Made by a program: the position numbers and the translations under genes
Notes under the pieces: generated by a model
The model's database searches: none
Told to the model about the DNA's origin: nothing
The model's input: only the letters and a program-made list of their open reading frames with translations
Source of the DNA: Thermobifida halotolerans
GTDB lineage: Bacteria > Actinomycetota > Actinomycetes > Streptosporangiales > Streptosporangiaceae
Direction: 5' to 3'
Assembly: GCF_003574835.2 (NCBI RefSeq)
Contig: NZ_CP063196.1
Location: 3,782,001 to 3,846,000, forward strand
Length of the DNA: 64,000 nucleotides
In this document: in pieces, positions 10,155 to 19,136 of the stretch
Numbering within the stretch: position 1 is the first letter of the stretch
Layout of the letters: every line of letters starts with the position of its first letter

Positions 10155-10175
10155 TTACTCAGGTACTTTGAGTAA
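10155..10175. promoter_or_regulatory. Inverted repeat before the SOD-like gene
   Basis: TTACTCA and TGAGTAA form a perfect 7-bp inverted repeat around a 7-base centre, in an AT-rich patch 50 bp before the ATG at 10226. The right arm overlaps a possible -10 (TAATCT, 10173-10178). This geometry fits a repressor operator. The cognate regulator is not evident. Confidence 0.4.
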
Positions 10176-10225
10176 TCTATGCGGCTGAGCCTGTGAATTC
10201 TGTCACCTCCTGGGAGGCATCAGCC

Positions 10226-10798
10226 ATGCGCACCCCGTCGACCGCCGTCGGTGTCGTCCTGTCCCTGTCCCTGCTGGCGGGCTGCGGCGGCTCCTCCGCC
10301 GAGGAGCACGCCGAGGCGGAACCGTCACACCGGGTCGAGGCCACCTTCGAGACCTGGAGTGAGGGGGCCACCGCCGTGACCTACGACGAGATGAACGTTC
10401 CCTCCGGGGCCACCGTCGAGGTCACGATCACCCCGGTCGGCCCCGGCTCCGACATCGCCATCACCGTCAACGGCCTGATCGGCGACCGCGACTACGGCGC
10501 CCACCTGCACACCGAGCCCTGCGGCGAGAACCCCGAGGACGCGGGGCCGCACTACCAGAACGAACCCGCTCCCGACCCCTCCACTCCGGACCCCGACTAC
10601 GCCAACCCCCAGAACGAGGCGTGGCTGGACTTCCACACCGATCCCGAGGGGCGCGCCCACTCCCAGACCTCGGTGTCCTGGCAGCCCCGCGAGGGCGAGG
10701 CGAACTCGGTGGTGATCCACGCCGAACGCACCCAGACCGTCCCCGTCCTCGCCGGAACGGCCGGAGACCCGCTGGCCTGCGTCACCATCCCCCAGTGA
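10226..10798 (+). CDS. Cu/Zn superoxide dismutase-like lipoprotein
   Basis: This 190-residue exported protein has a lipoprotein signal peptide, with the lipobox LLAGC placing the acylated Cys near residue 20. The mature part is a beta-rich SodC-like domain: 'GAHLHTEPCG' supplies the His-x-His copper-ligand pair, 'AGPHYQ' a further His, 'DFHTDPEGRA' the zinc-loop region and 'VVIHAE' the last His. In the family these ligands bind Cu and Zn and dismute superoxide outside the membrane. ATG 10226 follows GGGAGG by eight bases; the in-frame start 33 bases earlier lacks such a site. Activity is inferred from ligands only. Confidence 0.85.
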   Translation: MRTPSTAVGVVLSLSLLAGCGGSSAEEHAEAEPSHRVEATFETWSEGATAVTYDEMNVPSGATVEVTITPVGPGSDIAITVNGLIGDRDYGAHLHTEPCGENPEDAGPHYQNEPAPDPSTPDPDYANPQNEAWLDFHTDPEGRAHSQTSVSWQPREGEANSVVIHAERTQTVPVLAGTAGDPLACVTIPQ

Positions 10799-10851
10799 CG
10801 GCCCCGCGGGCGCCGCGGCCCGTACCCGGTGGGGGCGTCCCGCTGTCGACG

Positions 10852-12009
10852 TCAGTGCCGCAGGCCGATCGTGGCGCTGGCGCGGCGCTGCTCGGTGGGC
10901 AGCCACGGCAGCGGGACGAGGTCCGCCAAGAACCGGTACTCCCGGTTCAGCCGCTTCCAGGTCTCGTCGTGGCGGGCCGCGCACAACTGCCCCCACCAGG
11001 CGGCGATGTCGGCCCATCCGGGGGCCGACAGCGAACCGCCGGTGTGCTGCACCGACAGCGCGGCGCACAGGTTGGCGAACCGCAACCGCCGCTCCAGGGG
11101 CCATCCGGCCAGGGTTCCCACGATGAACCCGGCCCCGAACACGTCGCCCGCGCCGGTGGTGTCGACCGCGTCGATGACAACGCCTTCGACCTCGGCCTCC
11201 TCACCGGTGGTCTGGTCGATCGCGATCGCTCCCCGCGGGCCGTCGGTGACCACCGCGACCGGCACGTGTTCGGCCAGGGCGGCCAGCGCCAGCGCCGGAC
11301 TGCCGGTCCGGGTGTACGACATCGCCTCGATCGCGTTGGGCATGAACGCGTGGCAGTGCCGCAACTGCTCCAGCACCGAACTCGACCACCGCTGGCTGTC
11401 GTCCCAGCCCACGTCGGCGAAGACCAGGGTGCCGTTCTTGGCCTGCTCCTGCGCCCACTGCGGCATCTCCCCGTCACTGCCCAGGCCGACGAAGGCGGCC
11501 CTGGCGCGGGGCAGGTCGCGGGCCAGGTCGTGCAGCGGTACGGGCGAGGGGTGCTCGTGGGTGACCATGCTGCGGTCCCCGCGGTAGGCCAGCGAGACCG
11601 TGAACGGGGAGTGCCAGTCGGGAATCCGCCGGGACGCCGACAGGTCCACCATCTCCTGGGTCTCCAGCGTCTCCCAGCAGAAGTCGCCGTAGACGTCCTC
11701 GCCGAACGCGGCGGCGACGGCGGTGCGCAGTCCCAGCCGGGAGGCGGCCACCGCCATGTTGGCCACGCCGCCGGGGCAGGAGCCCATCCCCTGGGCGCTG
11801 ACCTCGGTGCCGCTGGCGGGCGGCGCGGCCAGCCCGGTCAGCACGATGTCGAAGAAGACGGTCCCGCTCAACGCCAGGTCGACCGCGGGCCCTCCGCTCT
11901 GCCGTGCCCTCCCCAGCACGTCCTTCGGCTCCCCGACCAGGGGAGTGGATTCGAGTTCTCCGTACTCCGCGGTCAGCTCCCGGGGGCTCGTTTCTCCGTC
12001 CGTGGCCAT
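10852..12009 (-). CDS. PfkB-family carbohydrate kinase
   Basis: This 385-residue ribokinase-like sugar kinase has 'GSCPGGVANMAVAASRLG' (substrate region, about residues 75-92) and the ATP/anion-hole motif 'DTTGAGDVFGAGF', whose GAGD Asp is the catalytic base. It has unusually long N- and C-terminal extensions for the family. It is divergently arranged with the family-4 glycosidase at 12141 across a 131-bp gap, so both probably act on the same phosphorylated or disaccharide substrate. That substrate cannot be read from the sequence. ATG 12009 is preceded by GGGAG. Confidence 0.9.
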   Translation of the reverse strand: MATDGETSPRELTAEYGELESTPLVGEPKDVLGRARQSGGPAVDLALSGTVFFDIVLTGLAAPPASGTEVSAQGMGSCPGGVANMAVAASRLGLRTAVAAAFGEDVYGDFCWETLETQEMVDLSASRRIPDWHSPFTVSLAYRGDRSMVTHEHPSPVPLHDLARDLPRARAAFVGLGSDGEMPQWAQEQAKNGTLVFADVGWDDSQRWSSSVLEQLRHCHAFMPNAIEAMSYTRTGSPALALAALAEHVPVAVVTDGPRGAIAIDQTTGEEAEVEGVVIDAVDTTGAGDVFGAGFIVGTLAGWPLERRLRFANLCAALSVQHTGGSLSAPGWADIAAWWGQLCAARHDETWKRLNREYRFLADLVPLPWLPTEQRRASATIGLRH

Positions 12010-12140
12010 GCCGGCTCCCTGCGCGCTCGGTGTCCAAACCGTAGGGTAACCTCTTCGCCCCTGTTCACCTCGTGATGAAACACTTTCGTCCGGTTTTTCG
12101 CACCGCGGCACCGGCCGGTGCGGGCACGAGAGGAGACGAC

Positions 12141-13523
12141 GTGCGACTGACCATCCTCGGCGGCGGGGGCTTCCGGGTGCCGCTGGTGCACCGGGCGCTG
12201 CTGGCCGACTCCCTGGGCCCGAATCCGCCCGTCACCGAGGTCGTGCTGTTCGACACCGACCCCGAACGGCTGGTCGCGGTCCGCGCGGTGCTGGACCGCC
12301 AGCGCGACGCGCACCGGGCCGAGCACGGCGAGCCCCCACTGACCGTGCGCGTCGCCACCGATCTGATCGACGCGCTGCGCGGCTGCGACATCGTCTTCTC
12401 CGCGATCCGTGTGGGCGGGACCGCGGGGCGGGTGCTCGACGAGCGGGTGGCGCTGGAATGCGGGGTGCTCGGCCAGGAGACGGTGGGCGCGGGCGGGATC
12501 AGCTACGGGCTGCGCACGGTGCCGGTGGCCGTCGAGATCGCGCGCAGCGTCCAGCGACTCGCCCCCGACGCGTGGGTGATCAACTTCACCAACCCGGCGG
12601 GGCTGATCACCGAGGCGATGTCGCGGGTGCTGGGCGACCGCGTGGTGGGCATCTGCGACTCCCCGGTTGGCCTGGGCCGCCGGGCGGCGCACGCGCTCGG
12701 CCTGGACCCGGCACGCGTCCACCTCGACTACGCGGGCCTCAACCACCTGGGGTGGCTGCGCGGTCTCCACGTCGGCGGACGGGACCGGCTGCCGGACCTG
12801 CTCGCCGACGAGGCCGCACTGACCTCGTTCGAGGAGGGCCGCCTGTTCGGCGCGGCGTGGCTGCGCGCGCTGGGTGCGGTGCCCAACGAGTACCTGCACT
12901 ACTACTACCTGGCCCGTGAGGCGAGGGAGGCGATCACGCGCACCCTCGCCGAGGGCGGCCGCACCCGCGGCGAGCAGTTGGCGGACCAGCAGCGGGACTT
13001 CTACCGCCTGGCCGCGCGGCGCCCCGCCGACGCCCACGACCTGTGGGAGCGCACCCGGCGGGAGCGCGAGGAGACCTACATGGCCGACAACCGCCGGGCC
13101 GCGGGAGGGGTGGAACGCGACGAGGCCGACCTCGACGGCGGCGGCTACGAGCGGGTGGCGCTGGCGGTGATGCGGGCGGTCGCGCTGGACGAGCCCGCCC
13201 GGCTGATCGTCAACGTCCGCAACAGGGGCGCCCTGCCCGACCTGGACGCCGACGCGGTGGTGGAGGTGCCCTGCCTGGTCGACGCCTCCGGCGCCCGCCC
13301 GCTGGCGGTCGACCCGCTCACTCCCCACCAGGCGGCGCTGGTGCGGGCGGTCAAGGCGGCCGAACGCGAGGTCCTCGACGCCGTGCGCACCGGCTCCCGC
13401 GCCTCGGCGCTGCGCGCCTTCGCCACCCACCCCCTGGTGGACTCGGTGGCCGTCGCCCAGCAACTGCTCGACGGATACCTGCGGGCCTTCCCCGAGCTGG
13501 CGAAGACCCTGCCACACCCCTGA
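12141..13523 (+). CDS. Glycoside hydrolase family 4 (6-phospho-beta-glucosidase type)
   Basis: This 460-residue enzyme belongs to the NAD- and metal-dependent GH4 family, which cleaves glycosides by a redox-elimination route. The dinucleotide fold 'LTILGGGGFRVP' is at the N-terminus. 'INFTNPAGLITEA' and 'VGICDSP' (Mn-binding Cys) are family signatures, and 'NEYLHYYYL' fits the 6-phospho-beta-glucosidase branch. The GTG at 12141 follows GAGAGGAG. The open frame begins 69 bases earlier without a ribosome-binding site. Its divergent partner is the PfkB kinase. Whether the natural substrate is phosphorylated is inferred from family membership. Confidence 0.9.
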   Translation: MRLTILGGGGFRVPLVHRALLADSLGPNPPVTEVVLFDTDPERLVAVRAVLDRQRDAHRAEHGEPPLTVRVATDLIDALRGCDIVFSAIRVGGTAGRVLDERVALECGVLGQETVGAGGISYGLRTVPVAVEIARSVQRLAPDAWVINFTNPAGLITEAMSRVLGDRVVGICDSPVGLGRRAAHALGLDPARVHLDYAGLNHLGWLRGLHVGGRDRLPDLLADEAALTSFEEGRLFGAAWLRALGAVPNEYLHYYYLAREAREAITRTLAEGGRTRGEQLADQQRDFYRLAARRPADAHDLWERTRREREETYMADNRRAAGGVERDEADLDGGGYERVALAVMRAVALDEPARLIVNVRNRGALPDLDADAVVEVPCLVDASGARPLAVDPLTPHQAALVRAVKAAEREVLDAVRTGSRASALRAFATHPLVDSVAVAQQLLDGYLRAFPELAKTLPHP

Positions 13524-13527
13524 CAGT

Positions 13528-13875
13528 TCAGCCGGTCCCGTTCCGCCTGACCAGGGCGACCGCTTCCCGTGCCCGGTACAGGTCCATTCCGGTCGCCTCG
13601 CGGACGGCCTCGACCGCCTCGGTCTCCCGGCCCTCGGCCAGGAGGATGCGCACCCTGGCCAGGACGTGCGGCGGCAGCACCGGCTCCTGTTCGGTGGCCT
13701 CGACGGGGAACGGCCAGTATCCGCCGACCCCGTCGGGCTCGGAGAGGGAGTCCACGCCGTCCGTCTCGAACGCCCGGGTTCCCTGGTACTCCACCCCCCA
13801 CCGCACGACCGCCATCCCGACCGCCATCACCAGGACCGCCCCGAGCAGCGCGGCCAGCATCAGCAGCATGCTCAT
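13528..13875 (-). CDS. Small membrane protein with L7/L12-like C-terminal domain
   Basis: 115 residues. One N-terminal membrane helix ('LLMLAALLGAVLVMAVGMAVV', about 4-24) is followed by a short linker. The C-terminal 40 residues ('RILLAEGRETEAVEAVREAT...LYRAREAVALVR') resemble the C-terminal domain of ribosomal protein L7/L12, a module seen in small actinobacterial membrane proteins of unknown role. It converges on the GH4 gene with only four bases between stops, and is divergent from trxA. Confidence 0.75.
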   Translation of the reverse strand: MSMLLMLAALLGAVLVMAVGMAVVRWGVEYQGTRAFETDGVDSLSEPDGVGGYWPFPVEATEQEPVLPPHVLARVRILLAEGRETEAVEAVREATGMDLYRAREAVALVRRNGTG

Positions 13876-13963
13876 GCCTCGACACTAAGCGTCGCCGCAC
13901 CGCCCTCCGGGGATTGGCACCGGGGCGTCGGAACAAACCGGATACCGCGCCGGTTGCCCCTGA

Positions 13964-13977
13964 TACCCCCGGGGGTA
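13964..13977. promoter_or_regulatory. CsoR/CstR-type operator before trxA
   Basis: TACCCCCGGGGGTA is a perfect 14-bp palindrome ending 24 bp before the trxA ATG. The TACCCC/GGGGTA half-sites are characteristic of operators for the CsoR family (Cu(I)-sensing CsoR and persulfide-sensing CstR). No csoR-like gene is in the window, so the regulator would be elsewhere. Confidence 0.55.
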
Positions 13978-14001
13978 CAACAGGAAAGGAAGACGCCGCC
14001 G

Positions 14002-14370
14002 ATGGCAACCGTCGAACTGACCAAGGACAACTTCAACGACACCGTGACCGGCTCCGACATCGTGCTCGTCGACTTCTGGGCCGGATGGTGCGGCCCGTGC
14101 CGGATGTTCGCTCCTGTCTACGAGCGGGTCTCCCAGCGGCATGACGGCATCGTCTTCGGCAAGGTCGACACCGAGACCCAGCCGGAGCTCTCCGCCGCGT
14201 TCCGGATCTCCTCCATCCCCACCCTCATGGTGATCCGGGAGGGCGTGGTCCTGCACTCCCAGGCGGGCGCCCTCCCCGAGCAGGCGCTGGAGGCGCTCAT
14301 CGCCGACGCCCGCAACCTGGACATGGACGAGGTGCGGCGCGGGATCGAGGAGCAGAACCCGGCGGCCTGA
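14002..14370 (+). CDS. trxA: Thioredoxin
   Basis: This 122-residue cytoplasmic disulfide reductase has the active site WCGPC (Cys at about 30 and 33) in 'FWAGWCGPCRMFAPVYERV' and the conserved cis-Pro in 'SSIPTLMVI'. It is slightly longer than canonical thioredoxin because of an acidic C-terminal tail. A perfect CsoR/CstR-like palindrome lies just upstream, suggesting copper- or persulfide-dependent control rather than housekeeping expression. The next gene on the same strand, a zinc alcohol dehydrogenase 125 bp away, may share that control. Confidence 0.93.
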   Translation: MATVELTKDNFNDTVTGSDIVLVDFWAGWCGPCRMFAPVYERVSQRHDGIVFGKVDTETQPELSAAFRISSIPTLMVIREGVVLHSQAGALPEQALEALIADARNLDMDEVRRGIEEQNPAA

Positions 14371-14495
14371 GCCGGTCGGACGCGGGGAGGCCCCGGCCAG
14401 CCGGACGACCTTGTCCATCAGGACCAACGGCGCGCATGGCGGCCCTGCGAAGTGGATAGCTCCCTCGGGGACTGCTGCTCCACAGAGGAGGAACC

Positions 14496-15536
14496 ATGCG
14501 TGCCGTGCAATACCTGGAGGTCGGGCAACCGCCGCGGGTGGTCGACGTCGACGTGCCCGAACCCGGACCGGGACAGATCCTGCTCAGGGTCACCGCGGCG
14601 GGGGTGTGCCACTCCGACCTGACGGTGATGAGCTGGTCCGCCGACAACTTCCCCTACCAGCTCCCGCTCACCCTGGGCCACGAGGGCGCCGGACGGGTCG
14701 AGGCCGTGGGCGAGGACGTGGGCAGTGTCGCGGTGGGCGACTCCGTCGTGGTCTACGGACCGTGGGGCTGCGGGACCTGTCGGCAGTGCTCGCTGGGCCG
14801 GGAGAACTACTGCCCGCGCGCGACGGAACTGGGCATCATGCCTCCGGGGCTGGGAAGGCCCGGCGCGCTGGCGGAGTACCTGCTGGTGGACTCCGAACGC
14901 CACGTGGTGGGGATCGGGGACCTCGACCCGGTACAGACGGTGCCGCTGACCGACGCCGGACTGACCCCGTACCACGTGGTCAAACGCTCCCTGCCCAAGC
15001 TCTACCCCGGCAGTGTCGCGGTGGTCATCGGCGCGGGCGGACTCGGCCACGTCGGCATCCAACTGCTTCGCGCGGTCTCGGCGGCCACCGTGGTGGCCCT
15101 GGACATCCGCGAGGAGAGCCGGGAGCTGGCGCTGCGCAGCGGCGCGCACCACGCGTTGCCCTCCGCCCCGGCCTCCGTGGACACGGTACGCGAACTGACC
15201 GACGGCGCCGGTGCGACCGCGGTGTTCGACTTCGTGGGAGCGCAGGCCACGCTGGACCTCGCCGGACAGATGGTGGGCATGGACGCCGACATCAACGTGG
15301 TCGGCATCGGGGGCGGGGCGCTTCCCGTGTCATTCGGGTCGCCCCCGTACGGCACATTCGTGGGGACCACCTACTGGGGGACCCGCTCTGACCTGATCGA
15401 ACTGGTGGAACTCGCCAAGCAGGGCGCGCTCAACGTCCACGTGGAGCGCTACGGCCTGGAGGAGGGCCCGCAGGTGTACGAGCGCATGGAGGCCGGAAAG
15501 ATCCAGGGCCGCGCGGTGCTGGTGCCGGAGGGCTGA
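14496..15536 (+). CDS. Zinc-dependent NAD(P) alcohol dehydrogenase
   Basis: This 346-residue medium-chain dehydrogenase has catalytic-zinc ligands in 'GVCHSDL' (Cys) and 'GHEGAG' (His-Glu). The structural zinc site is the four-Cys cluster 'WGCGTCRQCSLGRENYC', and the Rossmann motif is 'VIGAGGLGHVGIQLL'. The ATG at 14496 follows GAGGAGGAA. The sequence resembles actinobacterial enzymes acting on small alcohols or aldehydes, but the substrate cannot be fixed. It is downstream of trxA in the same direction. Confidence 0.9.
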   Translation: MRAVQYLEVGQPPRVVDVDVPEPGPGQILLRVTAAGVCHSDLTVMSWSADNFPYQLPLTLGHEGAGRVEAVGEDVGSVAVGDSVVVYGPWGCGTCRQCSLGRENYCPRATELGIMPPGLGRPGALAEYLLVDSERHVVGIGDLDPVQTVPLTDAGLTPYHVVKRSLPKLYPGSVAVVIGAGGLGHVGIQLLRAVSAATVVALDIREESRELALRSGAHHALPSAPASVDTVRELTDGAGATAVFDFVGAQATLDLAGQMVGMDADINVVGIGGGALPVSFGSPPYGTFVGTTYWGTRSDLIELVELAKQGALNVHVERYGLEEGPQVYERMEAGKIQGRAVLVPEG

Positions 15537-16198
15537 CCGGGGTCCGGGCGTCCGGTTCCGCGGTGGGCGCGGGCTCGGGCCCGAAACACCCCGGGTCAGC
15601 GGCCGACCGTCCCTGGACCGGCTCGCGGCCTCCGCGCACCCGACGCCCCCGAGAACCCCACCACCGAAGTCCGATGAGAGTTCGACCGGCGGAGCCCGTG
15701 AGGTCCTGCCGGTCTCTCTTCCGCACGTGTCCTTTCCCCGAAGCCACTCCCGAACTTCCGGACCGCAAAAACGGACACAGCGCAACCGGAGTCACTTCTG
15801 TACGCAGATCTCGGATCTTTGACCGAGACCGAATTCCCCGGTCAGGGTCCGCCGAGGAGTCCACTTCTTCCGCCGAGCGCGGCCCGGGCGTCCCGGCGAT
15901 CTTCTTTTCCACTCGTGGCACGCGGAACAACTTCACTTCTCCCCCTGCAATCCGGCCAGGTCAGCAGAGCAGAAAGCAGCAGAATCCGCCGGAGGTCACC
16001 CTTCGGCGCCACGGAGGCTTCTCGGTGAAACAGTCCGGGTGTTCGCACGCACATCCCGTGGCGGCTTTTGTCCTTTCGGGTCCGCGACGGGAACCTCTGT
16101 CACCGGAGGCGGATACAATTCCACCGGTCCCGCGACCAGGGCGCGGTATTTCCGCCCCTATGATGCTCTTCGACCCCCCGAACGGAAAGAGGATCAGC
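15537..16198. other. Intergenic region before the ESX-like cassette
   Basis: About 660 bp hold no supportable gene. Reading frames cross it but lack codon bias or known motifs. Its GC falls toward the right. Possible promoter elements are a TACAAT (16113-16118) and a TATGAT (16159-16164), neither with a clear -35. The latter lies 35 bp before the next ATG. Confidence 0.35.
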
Positions 16199-16531
16199 AT
16201 GTCCGACGAGGCCGGCGGAAATCCCATCGAAGGATACGAGGGCGCCGAGTTGGCCGAGGCCCTGGCCGAATCCATGGCAGGACTGGCCGACATGTTCGAT
16301 CTGATCATGGAGGACGCGGAAACCGTCGTCCGCAGAGACGAGATCTCGGCTGCGCTGCGGGTGTATCGGGAGGAGTACGGTCCAGCCCTCGTCGAGGTGC
16401 AGGAACACGGTCTGCAACTCGCGGAGAACATCAAGGCGGGCGCCTCCGAAATCGCCCTGAACGACTACGAGGCCGCCGAGAACTACAGCACCCCCTGGGA
16501 GCTGGGCATGGACCTGCAGATCAACTTCTGA
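16199..16531 (+). CDS. WXG100/EspC-like small helical protein, putative type VII substrate
   Basis: This 110-residue protein is predominantly helical: a first helix around residues 15-45, a turn and a second helix around 55-90. The second helix ends in 'DYEAAENY', which contains Y-x-x-x-E, the general type VII (ESX) secretion signal. No strict WXG turn is visible, so it is closer to EspC-like partners than to canonical EsxA/B. ATG 16199 follows AAAGAGGA. It precedes a large protein at 16584 with a similar helical N-terminus, the usual layout of a secreted heterodimer. The function is inferred. Confidence 0.65.
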   Translation: MSDEAGGNPIEGYEGAELAEALAESMAGLADMFDLIMEDAETVVRRDEISAALRVYREEYGPALVEVQEHGLQLAENIKAGASEIALNDYEAAENYSTPWELGMDLQINF

Positions 16532-16583
16532 CCCCCTGACCCGACCGTTTCTCCCCCCGAGCCCCCTCTGACAGCAGAGCGCA

Positions 16584-19136
16584 ATGGCTTACTTCGACAT
16601 CACCTTCCGGCCCCGCACCACAACCGCGAATCCCGAGACGATCAGAGCCCAGTCAGAAGATCTGGACGTCCTCCAGGCCCGACTCCTGGGCAGGGCCGAC
16701 GATCTCGACGCCGGTTTCAACCACACGGCGACCCAGTTCACCGATCTCATGGCCTGGAACATCCGGGACCAGTCCGCCGAGGAACTCCAACTGTGGCGGG
16801 ACGCCGGAACGGCGATCGTCTACGCGTCCTCCATGATCGAGTTGTGGGCGCAGCACGTGGAGGACTTCAAAGAGGAGCGCTCGGCCCAACTGTCCGAGTG
16901 GTGGGAGTTCCTGAAAACGAAGCGGTCCGAGATCCCCGACAAGTACCAGGGCCAGACCATCACCGCGAGCTACCCCGCGAGGGAAGGTCTCGGCTGGTTC
17001 GGAGACGAGAACAAGTGCCGTTCCGTCTACGACGAAGTCGTGGCGAAGGTGGAGGACCTGAAGGAGCGCGAACGCGCCAACTACCGGGCCTTCGAGGACA
17101 ACGCCGAGGACGTCGCCGAGCGACTGCGGCAGGGGCCGACCAAGGAGAACGTCCAGGCGCTCATCGACGCGGGAATCAACTCCTGGGCCTTCTACAACCT
17201 CGACCCCAACCACTACACAATGCTGATCGACGGTCGGGAACTGACCGTGGAGAACGCCGAGGCGTGGGCCGAGGAACTGGGAGCCTACTGGTCCGGGGAG
17301 CGGCCCATCGACGACCGCTACCACGAGCTCATGCTCATGATGAGCATGATCAACTCCAATGCGATGCAAGCTCAGCAGGGGGGAACGAGCTACCGCACCG
17401 AGGAGATGGACTTCCTGCGGGCCTTCTACGACCGACTCGAAGAGGAGAATCCGAACGGTGACGGCGTGCTCGGCATCCCCGCCGAGATGGAGGGCGACCA
17501 CCTGAGCGACGAGGAGCGCGAGCACGCGCTCGGCGTGCTCGGGAACGGAATCCTCGCCCTGTCCGACCACCGCCTCGGTGGCGGCTACGGCGATCTGCCG
17601 GAGAGCGTGCGCAGGGCGGCTGAGGGCCCGGCGCTTCAGCCCCCGGACTCCACCGACATCTACGGGATCGACGAATGGTCCGAAGACGCGGGCGCGCTGA
17701 CGGACCTCCTCCGCCACACAGATCCCGACCTGGAAGGCGGCGAGGGATTTTCGAGCACTCTCACGCTCTCCATGGGGCTCTACGCGGGCGGACCCGAGGG
17801 AAACTTCAACGCCTGGCTGAGTCAGGAGGACGCGGGAATCCTCCTGGAGACCTCGACCCGGAACAACGACGCGAACCACGCCATCCTCACCGGCGAGTTC
17901 GTCCACCCCAACCTCCGGGGCGAGGACGGGGAGTTCCTACCGAACGCGATGCACGAATCCGCGGAGGACATGCTCGACCACGCGCTGACATCGCTGTTCA
18001 CCGTCGACTGGGACGACGGCGGCGAATCGGTCCGCGGCCTCACCGACTGGATCGCCGAGGACGCCGCTGATCCCGAGGACCGTGTGCCGCTGGACGAGAA
18101 CTCGGAGATCCGACCGGAACTCCCGCCTGACCAGCAGCGGTCCGCCGAAGCCCTCGCGGCGCTGGTGGAACGCATGGAGGACGAGGACTTCAGGAACGCC
18201 ATGTTCTCCACCGGCCACGAGGTCACGGGCGACGACGACGTCACGTGGCGCGACGTCGCCGCCGGCCATCTCAACCCGGAACTCGCCGACTCCTGGTCCG
18301 ACATCTTCATCGCCTACATGGACGTCTTCGCCAACACGGAAGGACTCGATGCGGTCAACGAGGAACAACGCAAAGAGAAGTACGACACACGCTGGGACGA
18401 CGAGCAGAACCGCGTGTACCTGAGCCCGGACGGCCGGCGGTACTTCACGGAGGTCATCATGGGCGACCCCGACGCCGCGCAGAAGACCTACAACGAGGTT
18501 GTCTACTACGGGGCGGAGAGCATGGGGAACTTCGCCCTGGGCGACGGGGAGCGCGACCACGGCGGCGCCGACTCCTACGGTTCTCTGCTCGGGCTCGTCG
18601 ACGTGGCCCTGGAGCAGGAGAGCGAGCGCCGGGCGACCGACAACACGGCGGCCGTCAACCACGCGAACAAGGTGCGCGGCGCGGTTGTGGACACCATCGC
18701 CGGATTCGCCACGGATCAAGGCGCGCCCGCGGTCGCCGTCGAAGTGGCGAAGTTCCTGGCCAAGGAAGCTCTTGCGATCTCGGACAACTCCTCCGCCGGT
18801 AGGACCGTCGACGCCGCGGGCAGTTGGATGGCGGTGGAGGACATGCAGCACCTCTGCATCAGTGCTCTGGCGGCCAACGACCCCGAGGTCATGGACGCCC
18901 TGGAGGAACTCCACTCGGGTGCCGTCATCGGCGAGGGGGAGGACCGCTACATCCCCCTCGATCCCGAGGAGTGGGAGATCAACGGGGAGAGCCGGAGCGC
19001 CGCGCGGGCCAACATGTACGACTACATCGACGAACTGCCGTGGGTCGACGGTCAGGGGACCACCAAGAGCGCGGTCGACAACTACCTGACCACCCTGGAA
19101 ACCGCCTGGGGCAGGTGGGAGACGGTGGCTTCGTGA
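16584..19136 (+). CDS. Large DUF6571-like protein with helical N-terminus
   Basis: 850 residues, highly acidic, no signal peptide and no membrane segment. The first 130 residues are a long helical hairpin rich in Trp ('LMAWNIRDQ', 'IELWAQHVEDF', 'LSEWWEF'), like the N-terminal domains of LXG/WXG effectors. The middle and C-terminal parts resemble actinobacterial DUF6571 proteins, including 'RWDDEQNRVYLSPDGRRYF' near residue 610 and a later all-helical segment. No toxin catalytic motif is recognisable. It lies between the small helical protein and a lipoprotein whose ATG overlaps its stop by one base, so the three are probably one operon. DUF6571 is assigned from memory of the family pattern. 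Confidence 0.7.
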   Translation: MAYFDITFRPRTTTANPETIRAQSEDLDVLQARLLGRADDLDAGFNHTATQFTDLMAWNIRDQSAEELQLWRDAGTAIVYASSMIELWAQHVEDFKEERSAQLSEWWEFLKTKRSEIPDKYQGQTITASYPAREGLGWFGDENKCRSVYDEVVAKVEDLKERERANYRAFEDNAEDVAERLRQGPTKENVQALIDAGINSWAFYNLDPNHYTMLIDGRELTVENAEAWAEELGAYWSGERPIDDRYHELMLMMSMINSNAMQAQQGGTSYRTEEMDFLRAFYDRLEEENPNGDGVLGIPAEMEGDHLSDEEREHALGVLGNGILALSDHRLGGGYGDLPESVRRAAEGPALQPPDSTDIYGIDEWSEDAGALTDLLRHTDPDLEGGEGFSSTLTLSMGLYAGGPEGNFNAWLSQEDAGILLETSTRNNDANHAILTGEFVHPNLRGEDGEFLPNAMHESAEDMLDHALTSLFTVDWDDGGESVRGLTDWIAEDAADPEDRVPLDENSEIRPELPPDQQRSAEALAALVERMEDEDFRNAMFSTGHEVTGDDDVTWRDVAAGHLNPELADSWSDIFIAYMDVFANTEGLDAVNEEQRKEKYDTRWDDEQNRVYLSPDGRRYFTEVIMGDPDAAQKTYNEVVYYGAESMGNFALGDGERDHGGADSYGSLLGLVDVALEQESERRATDNTAAVNHANKVRGAVVDTIAGFATDQGAPAVAVEVAKFLAKEALAISDNSSAGRTVDAAGSWMAVEDMQHLCISALAANDPEVMDALEELHSGAVIGEGEDRYIPLDPEEWEINGESRSAARANMYDYIDELPWVDGQGTTKSAVDNYLTTLETAWGRWETVAS

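Noticed and set aside
15563-16198. In-frame upstream extension of the small ESX-like protein to 322 residues
   Set aside because: The extension lacks gene-like codon use, and the ATG at 16199 has a proper ribosome-binding site.
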